Source: Sinimarinibacterium flocculans (GTDB taxonomy: Bacteria; Pseudomonadota; Gammaproteobacteria; Nevskiales; Nevskiaceae). Taken from it: a DNA stretch of 64,000 nucleotides. Each line of letters opens with the position of its first letter. The stretch's first letter is position 1. A model generated the notes under the pieces. It was not told where the DNA came from. It saw only the letters and a program-made list of their open reading frames with translations, and made no database searches. The stretch spans positions 62,001-126,000 of the forward strand of contig NZ_QICN01000003.1 in NCBI RefSeq assembly GCF_003201205.1, read 5' to 3'. Made by a program: the position numbers and the translations under genes. Shown here piece by piece: positions 31,646 through 43,628 of this stretch.

Positions 31646-32452
31646 ATGAATTTTTGTGGCGAATCGGGCCTCTGCGTGTCTCAGGCGGGAGAATCTATTG
31701 CCTTCGAGCAGCCGCTGACCGAGCGGGTGCGGACGTTCCTGCGGCTGGAATTTCTGTTCGGCCAGCATGAGCACCACCGCCGGGACCACAGCGAATTCGG
31801 CGTGCGCGCGACACTGCACACGATGCTCGATACGCTGGTGGTGCTGTCCCGCTCCGATCTGAAGAACGACATCCTCAAGGAACTGACCGATCAGCATACG
31901 CACCTGACGCGGCTCGCCGCCCGCCCGAACATCGACCGCGACCGGCTCGGCGACATCCTCGGCGAGATCACCCGGGCGCAGAACGGTCTGCAGCAACTCG
32001 CCACCCAGTTCGCCGGCTCGTTGCTGCGCGAAAGCGACTTTCTGAACGGCATTCTCAACCGCTCCGGCATCCCCGGCGGCACCTGCGGTTTCGACCTGCC
32101 GCACTATCACTTCTGGCTGTCGCAGCCTTACGAGCGCGTGCGCCGCGACCTCGACGCGTGGCGCGCCGACATCAAGCCATTCACCGATGCGATCGGGCTG
32201 TACCTGCGCCTGCTGCGCGCCAGCGTCGAGCCGCAGCCGGCCGAAGGGCGCGGTGGCATGTATATCGTCACCCCGCCCGGTCCGTGCCAGCTCATCCGCG
32301 TCCTCGTCGCACAGCAGTCCGGGGTGTATCCGGAGATCAGCGCCGGCAAGCATCGCTGCACCGTGCGCTTCATGAACGCGCGCGACGCGGCGGCGCGTGC
32401 CCAGCAGGCGACTACGGACGTCGGCTTCCAGATCCAGTTCTGCGCGTTGTGA
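31646..32452 (+). CDS. zapD: Cell division protein ZapD
   Basis: ZapD cross-links FtsZ filaments at the septum. The protein carries the family phrases FEQPLTERVRTFLRLEFLF, LSRSDLKNDILKEL (given here in short pieces), GIPGGTCGFDLPHYHFWL and a C-terminal VRFM strand. From ATG 31646 it has 268 residues, but homologues begin about ten residues before FEQPL, so the GTG at 31676 (258 aa) is more likely. GGGAG with ideal spacing points to an in-frame ATT at 31697. The start is unsettled. yacG overlaps its stop by 4 bp. Confidence 0.93.
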   Translation: MNFCGESGLCVSQAGESIAFEQPLTERVRTFLRLEFLFGQHEHHRRDHSEFGVRATLHTMLDTLVVLSRSDLKNDILKELTDQHTHLTRLAARPNIDRDRLGDILGEITRAQNGLQQLATQFAGSLLRESDFLNGILNRSGIPGGTCGFDLPHYHFWLSQPYERVRRDLDAWRADIKPFTDAIGLYLRLLRASVEPQPAEGRGGMYIVTPPGPCQLIRVLVAQQSGVYPEISAGKHRCTVRFMNARDAAARAQQATTDVGFQIQFCAL

Positions 32453-32655
32453 ACCCCTCACGAGGCAAGGGCAACACGGCGCGCATCGCCGCTTGCCCGC
32501 AGTGCGGCAAGTCCGCGCGGCTCGACGCGAACAATGCCTGGCGCCCGTTCTGCAGCGAACGCTGCAAGCTGGTCGATCTGGGGGCCTGGTTCAGCGGCGA
32601 GCGAGCGATCCCGGCGGACGAGGAGCCCCTGGCCGACCCCTCCCGCTCAGGTTGA
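32449..32655 (+). CDS. yacG: DNA gyrase inhibitor YacG
   Basis: A 68-residue zinc protein that in E. coli binds the GyrB C-terminal region and inhibits gyrase. The four Cys ligands are present: C16-PQ-C19 and C35-SER-C39, flanked by the family WRPFCSERCKLVDLGAW. It starts with GTG overlapping the zapD stop (GTGA), so translation is coupled. Length is normal. Confidence 0.93.
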   Translation: MNPSRGKGNTARIAACPQCGKSARLDANNAWRPFCSERCKLVDLGAWFSGERAIPADEEPLADPSRSG

Positions 32656-32731
32656 GAACGGCGCCACGCGCAGGTGCCCCCCGCATGTGAGGTGAGTCTG
32701 CCTCCGCCGGACCAGCGATCTGCCTGAACCA

Positions 32732-32767
32732 TGAAGAAAGCCGGCGCCCGCAAACGGGCGCCGGCTT
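32732..32767 (-). terminator. Terminator of the Big2-repeat lipoprotein gene
   Basis: On the minus strand a 13-bp stem (AAGCCGGCGCCCG / CGGGCGCCGGCTT, 4-nt loop) is followed by TTCTTC. It begins 11 bp past the stop of the large lipoprotein gene. For rightward yacG transcripts there is no T-tract on this strand. Confidence 0.85.
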
Positions 32768-32778
32768 CGAGCGAACAC

Positions 32779-35700
32779 TCAGGGGCCGTTGTCGCGCTGG
32801 ATCGTGAGCGCGTTGCTGGTCACCCCGCCCGCGCTGGCCGTGATGTCGGCCTCCGTCGGCGGCATCGGATCGTCTTCATCGACCGCCACCACGGTAGCCC
32901 TGCCGCGCGCCCCATCAGTATTGCTGATCGTCGCGACCGCGACGTCGGACGACGTCCAGGTGGCACTCTCGGTGATGTTGACCCCGTCGCTACCGTCGGA
33001 GAAGTCGGCCAAGGCAGTGAAGTTGACGACGGTCCCTTCGCCCAATTCACCGCCCAACTCCGAGTCCGCCTGGATCACGATTGACTCGATATCGCCGTCG
33101 ATCACGGAGATCGTATACGTGCCCGCTGCGGTGATGCCGTCATCGGAATAGCTGGCCCGGATCACACCCTGCTCACCCTCATCGCCAACCGCTGCCGCGC
33201 GACCCTTGATCGCACCGGTATTGCCCATCGTGACGACGTTGGTCGCCTGCGACGTCCACTGTGCGTTGGCAGTGACATTGACGACCGTGCCGTTGAAGTA
33301 CCTCGCGCAGGCGAAGAACCGACGAGCAAACCCGCTCGGCACACGCTCCAGGGGCGCGGTGTCCCCCGCGCAGCCCTCCGGGCTCTGCGGCACGATGACT
33401 ACGTCGGCCAGTGCATAGCCCGACACCCTGAGCTGGGCACTGCCGGAAATACTGCCGCGCGTCGCGGTGATCTGCACCGGGCCGCCCTGCGCTCGACCGG
33501 TCGCCACACCGGTTGCCGCGTCAACGACCGCTACATTGGCGTCCGACGAGGACCAGGCAACGCCATTGAAGCGACTCAGATCCAGCGTCGAGTTGTCGCT
33601 GAAGCGTCCGTTGGCGGCGTAGCCGAGGGTTTCGCCCTGACGGATCGACGTGTTGCCCGGTAAAACGCTGATCTGCTGGAGCACGGCATCGGTGACCGTG
33701 AGCTGCACGCTATCCTCGACCGTCGAGCCAGGCCTCTTCGCGGTGATGGTCACCGTCCCCTTTGCGCCGCCTTTGACCACGCCCTCCTGCCCGGCGACAT
33801 TGCTCACCGTTGCCACGTTGGAGTCACCGGTCACCCAGGTCACCTCCGTCGTAACGTCTGCGGTCGAGCCATCACCGAAGGTACCCATGGCCGTGAGCGG
33901 GGTGCGGAAGCCGCCCGCCAGCTTCTGCGTCGACGCGCTGACGTCGAGCGAGACCAAGGCTGCATTGCTTACGGTGAGATCCAGCGATCCTCTGCGCGTC
34001 ACGCCGCCAATAGTGATCGTTGCCGAAATCTCGACAGCCGTCGCGCTCGGTGACTGGGTCACCAGGCGCCCCTTCGACGATGAAGCGTTGCTGACCGTCG
34101 CCACTTCGTCGTTTTCGGAAGCCCAGGTCACCGATTGCGTGATGTCTCGACGCGAAGTCGTTCCGCCACCGAACAGCCCGCCCGAACCGGTCGAGAACAC
34201 ACCCACTGCGCGCAGATTGACCGTCCTTCCTAGACTCAGGAACAGCTCCGTCTCCGGCTCGTCATCGTCATTGGCGTGCAGTTCGACCGACTGCAGGGTC
34301 GCTTCGGTAACCGTGAGTGTCGCCGGTGCGCTGGTGACGTCTCCGACCGTCGCAGTGATCTGGCTCGTCCCGGCGGTGTCGCCGGACGTCGCGACGCCAC
34401 GTTGACCTTCGCTGTTGCTGATCGTGGCGATGTCCTCGTCCGCCGAGGACTCCCAGATCGCCTGGGACGTCAAATCGACGGTCTCACCATCGCTGAACGT
34501 TCCCGTCGCGGTGAACTGCGCCTGGAACCCGAAGCGAGGGAGCGAAACGCTTGCGGGCTGGACATCGATCTGCTGCAGCACACCCGAGGTGACCGTGACC
34601 TGCGTGGTGCCAGTCACATCCCCAACCATCGCCGAGACCGTGATCGGATCGGGATCCGCCGACACGGCCGTCAGCAGGCCCTTGTCATCCGCCTCATCGC
34701 CGATCGTGGCGACGGTCGGGTCGGAGGAACCCCACTCCGCCGTGTCGGTAACGTCCTGCGTGCTGCCGTCGGTAAAGATCGCAGTTGCATTGAACTGCTC
34801 GGTCAGACCACTCGGAACCTCGACGTTTGCCGGGGAAATCTGGATCTCGTCGAGCAGTGCCTCGGTGACGGTGACATCCGCCGAATCCGAGAACGTGCCG
34901 AATGTTGCGGTGATCGTGATCGGCGTGGAGGTCAGTGCGAGGGCCGTGACCTCTCCCTTGCCCGCATCGCTGTCTCCGACCGCCACGACGGCCGGCGCCG
35001 CGGAACTCCACTCCGCCTCGTCGGTGATGTCCTGGGTGCTGTTGTCCGTGTAGACAGCCGTCGCCGCCAACTGCCCGGAGGTGCCGTTCGGTAACGACAA
35101 GGTCGTGGGCGCCACCTCGATGCGAACGACCAGCGGCGGGCCAACGGTCACTGATGCGCTCCCCGTCAGTCCTTCCAGTGCAGCCGAAATCGTGACTGGT
35201 GCGTCGCGCTGCTCGACTCCGGTGACCAGCCCCTTGCCTCCGGCGCTGTTGCCAACGGCCGCGAACTGCGGGGCATTCGACGTCCAGGTCGCCATGGTGG
35301 TGACGTTCTGGGTGGAGTCGTCCGTGTAGGTCGCAACTGCCTGCAGTTGCGTCGCAGTACCCTTGGCAACCGTCGACTCCGCTGGCGACACCTCGACACT
35401 GACCGGCTCGGCCGGTCCCACAGTGATGCTTGCGGCGCCCTGCACCTGATCGAAGTTCGCGCGGATCGAAACCGCGGTCGCGCTCTGCTGCACACCGGTG
35501 ACGAGCCCCTTGCCGGTGCCGGCGTCGCTGACCGTGGCGACACCCGGATTGGTCGAGGACCACGTCGCCTGCGTGGTGACGTTGCGCGTCGTGTCGTCAG
35601 AGTAGGTGGCCACCGCCTGCAGTTGCAGCGTCGCACCCTTGGCAACACTGGCGGAAGCAGGTGTGACGTCGATGCGCACGACATGCACGACATTGATCGT

Positions 35701-36030
35701 CGCAGTTCCGAGCACGCCGTCGAAGGTCGCGCTGATCGTGACAGGCGCGGCGGTCTGCTGCACGCCGATGACGGTCCCCTTGTTCACCGCAACGGCGCTG
35801 GGGTTGGAGGTCGTCCACTGCGCCTGGGCGGTGACGTCGGTCTCCGTCCCGTCGGAGTAGACCGCCTTGGCCTGCAACTGGGTCGATTCGCCCGGTGCGA
35901 CCGACGCGGTGGCCGGCGTGACCTGGACACTCACGACGAACAGAGAAGTGCTGTCGCTGCCGCAGGCCGACAGGCCAAGCGCAACGAAGCCGAACAACCA
36001 CAGCGAAACGGCCTTGAGTAACCCGCGCAT
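32779..36030 (-). CDS. Large surface lipoprotein with 11 bacterial Ig-like (Big2) repeats
   Basis: A 1083-residue lipoprotein. The signal ends in LGLSAC. The rest is about 11 tandem Ig-like domains of 85-105 residues, each opening with a V-x-V-x-P-A strand, passing through QLQAVATYSD- and W-SSNP-VATV-like segments, and closing with ITA...G-ASVTV. Repeats 1-6 are close copies; 7-11 are more diverged, with insertions (GGLFGGG in repeat 7, two Cys in repeat 10). Such rods act as adhesins or spacers; no binding domain is visible at the tip. ATG 36030 with GGGGG before it is preferred over a TTG 12 bases upstream. Confidence 0.88.
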   Translation of the reverse strand: MRGLLKAVSLWLFGFVALGLSACGSDSTSLFVVSVQVTPATASVAPGESTQLQAKAVYSDGTETDVTAQAQWTTSNPSAVAVNKGTVIGVQQTAAPVTISATFDGVLGTATINVVHVVRIDVTPASASVAKGATLQLQAVATYSDDTTRNVTTQATWSSTNPGVATVSDAGTGKGLVTGVQQSATAVSIRANFDQVQGAASITVGPAEPVSVEVSPAESTVAKGTATQLQAVATYTDDSTQNVTTMATWTSNAPQFAAVGNSAGGKGLVTGVEQRDAPVTISAALEGLTGSASVTVGPPLVVRIEVAPTTLSLPNGTSGQLAATAVYTDNSTQDITDEAEWSSAAPAVVAVGDSDAGKGEVTALALTSTPITITATFGTFSDSADVTVTEALLDEIQISPANVEVPSGLTEQFNATAIFTDGSTQDVTDTAEWGSSDPTVATIGDEADDKGLLTAVSADPDPITVSAMVGDVTGTTQVTVTSGVLQQIDVQPASVSLPRFGFQAQFTATGTFSDGETVDLTSQAIWESSADEDIATISNSEGQRGVATSGDTAGTSQITATVGDVTSAPATLTVTEATLQSVELHANDDDEPETELFLSLGRTVNLRAVGVFSTGSGGLFGGGTTSRRDITQSVTWASENDEVATVSNASSSKGRLVTQSPSATAVEISATITIGGVTRRGSLDLTVSNAALVSLDVSASTQKLAGGFRTPLTAMGTFGDGSTADVTTEVTWVTGDSNVATVSNVAGQEGVVKGGAKGTVTITAKRPGSTVEDSVQLTVTDAVLQQISVLPGNTSIRQGETLGYAANGRFSDNSTLDLSRFNGVAWSSSDANVAVVDAATGVATGRAQGGPVQITATRGSISGSAQLRVSGYALADVVIVPQSPEGCAGDTAPLERVPSGFARRFFACARYFNGTVVNVTANAQWTSQATNVVTMGNTGAIKGRAAAVGDEGEQGVIRASYSDDGITAAGTYTISVIDGDIESIVIQADSELGGELGEGTVVNFTALADFSDGSDGVNITESATWTSSDVAVATISNTDGARGRATVVAVDEDDPMPPTEADITASAGGVTSNALTIQRDNGP

Positions 36031-36124
36031 GCTTTCCCCCAACCTTGGTAACGCCGGATGCCTTAGCGTCCGATTCTAACTGTGATTCCTGCAGGATACA
36101 CGCCAACCCGTACGACGGGACGAC

Positions 36125-37105
36125 TCAGCGCCGGGGCCAGTACGCCGAGATCGCCGCGACGCCCTGCCCCCATGCCCGGAATGCATCGGCCAGCGCACCC
36201 GGCCCGACCCCACCGATGGCGAAAACCGGGAGTGCGGCGTGCGCGCGAACGGCGAAGAACCCGCCCCACCCCAGCGTCGCCGCACCCGGATGGGTGGCGG
36301 TCGGCAGAACCGCTCCGAGCACGGCCGCGTCGAATCCGAGATCCTGGGCGCAGCGCAGGTCCTGCGCGTCGTGGACCGATGCCAGCCGCAACCCCGGCGC
36401 CGCCGGCAGCGCGTACATCCGGCGCAGGACCGCGGCGGTCGCATGCCAACCCGCAGCCCCCAATGAGGCCGCCTCGGACGCGCTCCGGTCCAGGACCAAG
36501 CGCAACCCCGCGGCAGCCACGTGGGGCGCGACCGTTTCGGCGATGCGGTGATAGTGAAGATCGTCCAGGTCCGGCAGTCGCAAGCGCAGCAGGCTCCCGG
36601 CCGGCAGTCGCGACAGGCCGTTGACGATGTCGTCCGCGCCGGCGCCCGGCGGCGTGAACACGTACTCGACCGGCAGGGTCAGCGCCCGAACGATCGGCAG
36701 TACCGTCGGCAGGGCCTGGGGCCACGCCGTCAGTGCCTCCGGGACCACCCAGCGCAGGGCCTGTGCCTCGCGGGACTGCGGCTCGCCGTCGTAGGCGGTC
36801 ACCAGCCAGGTCTCCAGCAGCACCGTGCGGTTGCTGTAGTCGTGGCGGAAGCGGATCAACGGGTGCGCCTCGCGCACCCGCACGCCGAGCTCTTCTTCCA
36901 GTTCGCGGGTCAGCGCATCGAAACCGGCCTCGCCACTCTCGATCTTGCCGCCCGGAAATTCCCACCAGCCTGCCGCGATCTTGCCCTCGGGCCGCTGCGT
37001 GAACAGGACCTCGCCGGTCGGGCGCTTGAGCACACCGGCGGCGACACGGATGACGGGACGCGACGACGATGCTCCGGGCGGGACCTCAGGTGCGGTACTC
37101 GGCAT
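36125..37105 (-). CDS. mutT: Nudix hydrolase (MutT) fused to a thiamine-phosphate-synthase-like (TenI) domain
   Basis: Residues 1-150 are MutT-like: VAAGVL, then the Nudix box (GGKIESGEAG followed by RELEEELGV). MutT removes 8-oxo-dGTP from the nucleotide pool. Residues 165-326 are a TenI/ThiE-like barrel (LRLP, HATAAVL, ASVHDAQDL, FAIGGVGPG). This long form is common in gammaproteobacteria and is annotated as MutT with an extra domain. The proposed ATG at 37105 overlaps the end of argJ by 20 bp; upstream ATGs exist. No separate ribosome site is visible, suggesting coupling with argJ. Confidence 0.88.
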   Translation of the reverse strand: MPSTAPEVPPGASSSRPVIRVAAGVLKRPTGEVLFTQRPEGKIAAGWWEFPGGKIESGEAGFDALTRELEEELGVRVREAHPLIRFRHDYSNRTVLLETWLVTAYDGEPQSREAQALRWVVPEALTAWPQALPTVLPIVRALTLPVEYVFTPPGAGADDIVNGLSRLPAGSLLRLRLPDLDDLHYHRIAETVAPHVAAAGLRLVLDRSASEAASLGAAGWHATAAVLRRMYALPAAPGLRLASVHDAQDLRCAQDLGFDAAVLGAVLPTATHPGAATLGWGGFFAVRAHAALPVFAIGGVGPGALADAFRAWGQGVAAISAYWPRR

Positions 37106-38306
37106 TGATGCGCACATAGTCGTAGCTGAAGTCGCAGGTCCAGATGCGTGCGCGCGCCTCGCCGCGACCAAGGTCGACGCCGATCGTGAACTCCGGCTTC
37201 GCGACCACGGCGGCGCCGCGCGCCTCCTCGTAGTGCGGGTGCGGCTCGCCGTTCTCGAGCAGGATCACGTCGTCGAGACGCACACCGACGCGCGCCGGAT
37301 CGAGTCCGTCCACGCCGGCCTTGCCGATCGCCATGATGATGCGACCCCAGTTGGCATCGCCGGCAAACATGGCGGTCTTCACCAGCGGCGAATTGGCGAT
37401 CGCATAGGCGACGCGGCGCGCTTCGGCGACGCTGGCGGCACCGTCGACGCGGACCGTGATGAAGCGCGTGGCGCCCTCTCCGTCACGCACGATCGCCTGG
37501 GCCAGTTCGATGCACAGCGCCCGCACGGCCTCCAGCACGAGACCATAGTCGGCATCGCCCACGTCGATGTCGCTGCTGCCCGATTGCGCCGTGGCGCACA
37601 GAACGCAGGCGTCGTTGGTCGAGGTATCGCTGTCGACGGTCACGCAGTTGAACGAGTCGTCGACGGCGGCGCGCAGCATCGCGTCGGCCGCAGCCGCGGT
37701 CAGGCGTGCATCGGTCGCGATGAAAGCCAGCATCGTCGCCATGTGCGGCTCGATCATGCCGACACCCTTGGCGATGCCGGTGACGGTGATCTCGCCCTGC
37801 GATGTCGCGACGCGGCGGCTCGCCCCCTTGGGCACCGTGTCTGTCGTCATGATCGCCCGCGCAGCGGCATTCCACGCATCCGCCGTCAATGCAGCCGTCG
37901 CCTTCGGCACGGCCTCCAGCATGCGCTGCACCGGAAGCCGCTGGCCGATGACGCCGGTCGAGAACGGCAGAACCTGCTCAGGTCCGCAGCCGATGGCGCT
38001 GGCGACCGCAGCGGTCGTCTTGCGCGCGTCCTCGAGCCCGCCGTCGCCGGTGGCCGCGTTGGCGTTTCCGGCATTGATCAGCAGGGCACGTTGCGCCGAC
38101 GTCATTGCCAGACGCTCCCGGCAGAGACGCACCGGAGCGGCGGCGAAGGCGTTCTGCGTGAACACGCCGGCCACGCGGCTACCCGGCGCCAGCTCGATCA
38201 CCAGCAGATCCTGTCGCCCGGGCTTCTTGATCGCGGCTTCGGCCGTGCCGAGCCGCACGCCAGGCACGGGCAGCAGCGCAGGGGGGTCAGCGAGGTTGAC
38301 GGCCAT
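37086..38306 (-). CDS. argJ: Bifunctional glutamate N-acetyltransferase / ornithine acetyltransferase
   Basis: ArgJ recycles the acetyl group between N-acetylornithine and glutamate in arginine synthesis, and in bifunctional forms also uses acetyl-CoA. The 406-residue precursor carries the self-cleavage site KGVGMIEPHMATML, with the Thr of MATML becoming the new N-terminal nucleophile, plus LINAGNANAATGDGG and a C-terminal NAEYRT. Presence of ArgJ implies the cyclic acetyl-ornithine route. MutT overlaps its end. An inverted repeat lies between it and secA. Confidence 0.95.
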   Translation of the reverse strand: MAVNLADPPALLPVPGVRLGTAEAAIKKPGRQDLLVIELAPGSRVAGVFTQNAFAAAPVRLCRERLAMTSAQRALLINAGNANAATGDGGLEDARKTTAAVASAIGCGPEQVLPFSTGVIGQRLPVQRMLEAVPKATAALTADAWNAAARAIMTTDTVPKGASRRVATSQGEITVTGIAKGVGMIEPHMATMLAFIATDARLTAAAADAMLRAAVDDSFNCVTVDSDTSTNDACVLCATAQSGSSDIDVGDADYGLVLEAVRALCIELAQAIVRDGEGATRFITVRVDGAASVAEARRVAYAIANSPLVKTAMFAGDANWGRIIMAIGKAGVDGLDPARVGVRLDDVILLENGEPHPHYEEARGAAVVAKPEFTIGVDLGRGEARARIWTCDFSYDYVRINAEYRT

Positions 38307-38312
38307 GTGGGC

Positions 38313-38382
38313 AGTTTCCGGTTTCCGGTATCCGGTTTCCAGTCGAAGAACCCGCCGCTGCGTTTTCCGGAAACTGGAAACT
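38313..38382. repeat. Inverted TTTCC/GGAAA repeat between secA and argJ
   Basis: AGTTTCCGGTTTCCGG (38313-38328) and CCGGAAACTGGAAACT (38367-38382) are inverted copies differing at one base; the space between them holds a further TCCGGTTTCCAG copy. Near-identical text (CCGGAGACTGGAAAC) lies at 54203-54217 in the mraY-murD gap. This looks like a dispersed intergenic repeat rather than a normal terminator, as no T-tract follows. Confidence 0.5.
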
Positions 38383-38400
38383 ACACGCTGGAAGCTACGC

Positions 38401-41178
<2,778 letters not shown>

Positions 41179-41290
41179 AGTTTTGGCTTTGAGCCGCGTG
41201 CAGCGGCGTGGAACGACCGGAGCCCCCTATTATGCCCTCGACTTGGGGGCGGGGTCCGGACGATTCAAGGCCGGCGGACCAGGGTCCGCT

Positions 41291-42235
41291 TCAGCGCGCC
41301 GCGCGGATGTACTGCTCCGGGTTCACCATGACGCCGTTGAAGAGCACCTCGAAGTGCACATGCGGCCCGGTGGCGCGACCCGACGAGCCGACGCGCGCGA
41401 TCGACTGCCCCTTGGCGACGCGATCACCCGGCTTCACGAGGATCGCGCTGTTGTGCCCGTAACGCGTGGTGTAGCCGTTGCCGTGGTTGATCTCGACCAG
41501 GTTGCCGTAGCCGTCGCGCGACCCGGCCTCGGTCACGATGCCGGCGGCGACCGCGAGAACGTTCGACCCTTCGCGCCCGGCGAAGTCGATGCCCATGTGC
41601 CGCGTCCGCCGTCCCGTGAACGGATCGGTGCGCACACCGAACAGCGAGCTGATCCAGCCCCCCTCGATCGGCCAGCCCGAGGGGCGGACTTCCTTCTGCA
41701 GGCGGCTTGCCAGCAGCAGGTCCTCGAGCACGCGGAACTGGCGCTCGCGATCGGACAGCTGGCGCTCGAAGCTGCCCAGGGATGCCAGCAGCGAATCGAG
41801 TCCGGTTTCGGGCAGCGCGGCAGACTCCGGGCCACCGATCGGCGGCTGGTCGCCGAAGCTGAACTCGCCGCTGTCGAGGCCGGCGATCTCAGTCAGACGC
41901 TGGCCGGCCGCATCCAGCCGGATGACGTGCGCCTGGAGCTGGGCGATGCGACGTGCCAAGGCCGCCGAATTGCGCTCGGCTTCGGTGCGCGCCTGCTCCA
42001 GGGCGGTGCGCTGCGTACGCACTTCGCTCGACCACGTGGCCAGCAGGCTCGACGGCAGGCTGGAGGGGCGTTCGGGATCCGGGGAGCGTCCGCCGATCAG
42101 CATGCCCGCGCCGAAGCCCAGAGACAGTACGATGGTGGTCACGGCGACCAGCGGCAGCCAGCAGATGATGCGGCGTGGGTCCAGCGCAATGCGCCAGGTA
42201 CGGCCACGCGTGTGGCTGACGACAATGATGTCCAT
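41291..42235 (-). CDS. M23 family peptidase (LytM/NlpD type), membrane anchored
   Basis: A 314-residue protein: a cytoplasmic N-terminus, one membrane helix (about 23-46), a coiled coil with an EARTEAERNS-like pattern, then the LytM domain with the full zinc set (HMGID and HVHFE) and the HGNGYTTRYGH segment. Because HxxxD and HxH are intact it should be an active peptidoglycan endopeptidase. GGAG is 5 bases before ATG 42235. This gene sits between lpxC and secA in other gammaproteobacteria too. Its start codon is only 9 bp from the divergent dciA start. Confidence 0.9.
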   Translation of the reverse strand: MDIIVVSHTRGRTWRIALDPRRIICWLPLVAVTTIVLSLGFGAGMLIGGRSPDPERPSSLPSSLLATWSSEVRTQRTALEQARTEAERNSAALARRIAQLQAHVIRLDAAGQRLTEIAGLDSGEFSFGDQPPIGGPESAALPETGLDSLLASLGSFERQLSDRERQFRVLEDLLLASRLQKEVRPSGWPIEGGWISSLFGVRTDPFTGRRTRHMGIDFAGREGSNVLAVAAGIVTEAGSRDGYGNLVEINHGNGYTTRYGHNSAILVKPGDRVAKGQSIARVGSSGRATGPHVHFEVLFNGVMVNPEQYIRAAR

Positions 42236-42244
42236 TACTGCTCC

Positions 42245-42616
42245 ATGTGCCCCGAACGAACCGATCCCCTTCCCCTCAGGCAATTCCTGAACCAACACAC
42301 GCCGCCTGCGGGCGCTCTACTGGCGCGCGCTCAGCGGCTGGCTCAAATCAATCGCGCCTTGCGCGACTGGTGCGACGAACCATGGGTACGCCACGTCCGC
42401 ATCGCCAACATGCGCGGCGACACCGTCGTGGCTTACGTCGCTTCCGCCCCTGCACTGATCCCGCTGCGCGGCCACGGCCCGTCCCTCTTGGCCTGGCTGC
42501 AAAAGCACCATCAGTGCGCCTGTACCCGCATCGAAATGAAGGTACGCCCGATCCCCGCGGACGCGACTGCCCGAGTGTATCGGCCAGTCGCTGTCCAGCG
42601 CAAGCCAAGTGGCTGA
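42245..42616 (+). CDS. dciA: DciA family protein (DUF721, replicative helicase loader)
   Basis: A 123-residue DciA/DUF721 protein. The core (ARAQRLAQINRALRDWC, then VANMRGDTVVAYVAS-like text and SLLAWLQKHH) matches the KH-like domain of DciA, the ancestral loader of DnaB at the origin. E. coli uses DnaC instead, so its presence suggests DciA-dependent replication here. ATG 42245 has no ribosome site; a GTG at 42212 in frame is an alternative that would overlap the M23 gene. It is convergent with lpxC. Confidence 0.85.
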   Translation: MCPERTDPLPLRQFLNQHTPPAGALLARAQRLAQINRALRDWCDEPWVRHVRIANMRGDTVVAYVASAPALIPLRGHGPSLLAWLQKHHQCACTRIEMKVRPIPADATARVYRPVAVQRKPSG

Positions 42617-42654
42617 AACTGCGGGTTTTCCCTGAATGACCGCGATGGCGGTGT

Positions 42655-43575
42655 TCAGGCGGCGGCGGCGGCTCCGCGGACGAAGCTGATCGGCGCCGGC
42701 CGGGCGGCATCCTCGAAGGTCACGATCTCGTAGGCAGCCGGGTCTTCCAGCACCGCCCGGACCAGCTTGTTGTTGAGGGCGTGACCGGACTTGTAGGCCG
42801 TGAACGCGCCGATGACCGGATGTCCCAGAAGGTACAGGTCGCCGACCGCATCGAGGATCTTGTGGCGCACGAACTCGTTGTCGTAGCGCAGCCCGTCATG
42901 GTTGACGACGCGGTAATCATCGAGGGCGACGACATTGTCGAGGCTGGCACCGAGGCCCAGATTGGCCGCGCGCAGGGTGTCCAGTTCGCGCATGAAGCCG
43001 AAGGTGCGCGCGCGGCTGACCTCGCCGATGTAGCTCACCGTGGAGAAGTCGACCGTCGCGCTCTGCGCGCTTGCACGAAAGGCCGGATGACGGAAATCGA
43101 TGGAAAACGACAGACGGAACCCGTCGAAGGGCTCGAAGCGTGCCCACTTGTCGCCGTCGGCGACCTGCACCGGCTGGCGGATGCGCAGGAAGCGCTTCGG
43201 CGCATCCTGCTCGTGGATGCCGGTCGACTGGATCAGGAACACGAAGGGCCCCGAACTGCCGTCCATGATCGGAACCTCCGGCGACGACAGCTCGACGATG
43301 CAGTTGTCGATGCCGAGGCCGGCGAACGCCGACATCAGGTGCTCGATGGTCATGACCTTGGCGCCGTCGTCCGCGACCAGCGTGCTGCACATCACCGCCT
43401 CGCGCAGCAGGTGCGCGTCCGCGGGGACCTCGGCCACGGGCTGCAGGTCGGTGCGGCGGAAAACGATGCCGGTATCCGGCCCGGCCGGCAGCAGCGACAT
43501 GTAGACCTTGCGCCCGGAGTGCAGGCCGATGCCGCTGGCGCGAACCGCCTGCTTGAGTGTTCGTTGTCTGACCAT
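42655..43575 (-). CDS. lpxC: UDP-3-O-acyl-N-acetylglucosamine deacetylase
   Basis: LpxC makes the committed step of lipid A synthesis. The 306-residue protein keeps the zinc ligands at the same numbers as E. coli: His79 (IEHLMSAF), His238 and Asp242 (RHKILD), with catalytic His265 (KSGHALNNK) and Glu78. The N-terminus [11 protein letters not shown] is typical. It follows ftsZ as in other dcw clusters. A terminator-like hairpin ends 22 bp before the ATG, and no ribosome site is obvious, so expression control in the leader is likely. Confidence 0.98.
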   Translation of the reverse strand: MVRQRTLKQAVRASGIGLHSGRKVYMSLLPAGPDTGIVFRRTDLQPVAEVPADAHLLREAVMCSTLVADDGAKVMTIEHLMSAFAGLGIDNCIVELSSPEVPIMDGSSGPFVFLIQSTGIHEQDAPKRFLRIRQPVQVADGDKWARFEPFDGFRLSFSIDFRHPAFRASAQSATVDFSTVSYIGEVSRARTFGFMRELDTLRAANLGLGASLDNVVALDDYRVVNHDGLRYDNEFVRHKILDAVGDLYLLGHPVIGAFTAYKSGHALNNKLVRAVLEDPAAYEIVTFEDAARPAPISFVRGAAAAA

Positions 43576-43596
43576 TCGACAGATGGTACCCGGTCA

Positions 43597-43628
43597 AAAA
43601 AAGCGCAGTGCGGTGGTGCACTGCGCTC
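43597..43628 (-). terminator. Terminator-like hairpin in the ftsZ-lpxC leader
   Basis: On the minus strand AGCGCAGTGC and GCACTGCGCT form a perfect 10-bp stem with a 6-nt loop, followed by seven T including the base next to the stem. It would end the dcw/ftsZ transcript, but it lies only 22 bp before the lpxC ATG, so any lpxC mRNA starting upstream must cross it. No good promoter fits in the remaining 22 bp. Confidence 0.88.

Noticed and set aside
36030-36042. TTG at 36042 as start of the Ig-repeat lipoprotein
   Set aside because: The ATG at 36030 has GGGGG at good spacing and gives a normal lipoprotein signal.
41179-41290. A secM-like arrest peptide gene before secA
   Set aside because: The 112-bp gap has no ORF with an arrest motif; the upstream gene is an M23 peptidase.
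42617-42654. Hairpin between dciA and lpxC as a terminator
   Set aside because: The CTGAA...TTCAG stem has a bulge and no T-tract on either strand, so the evidence is too weak.
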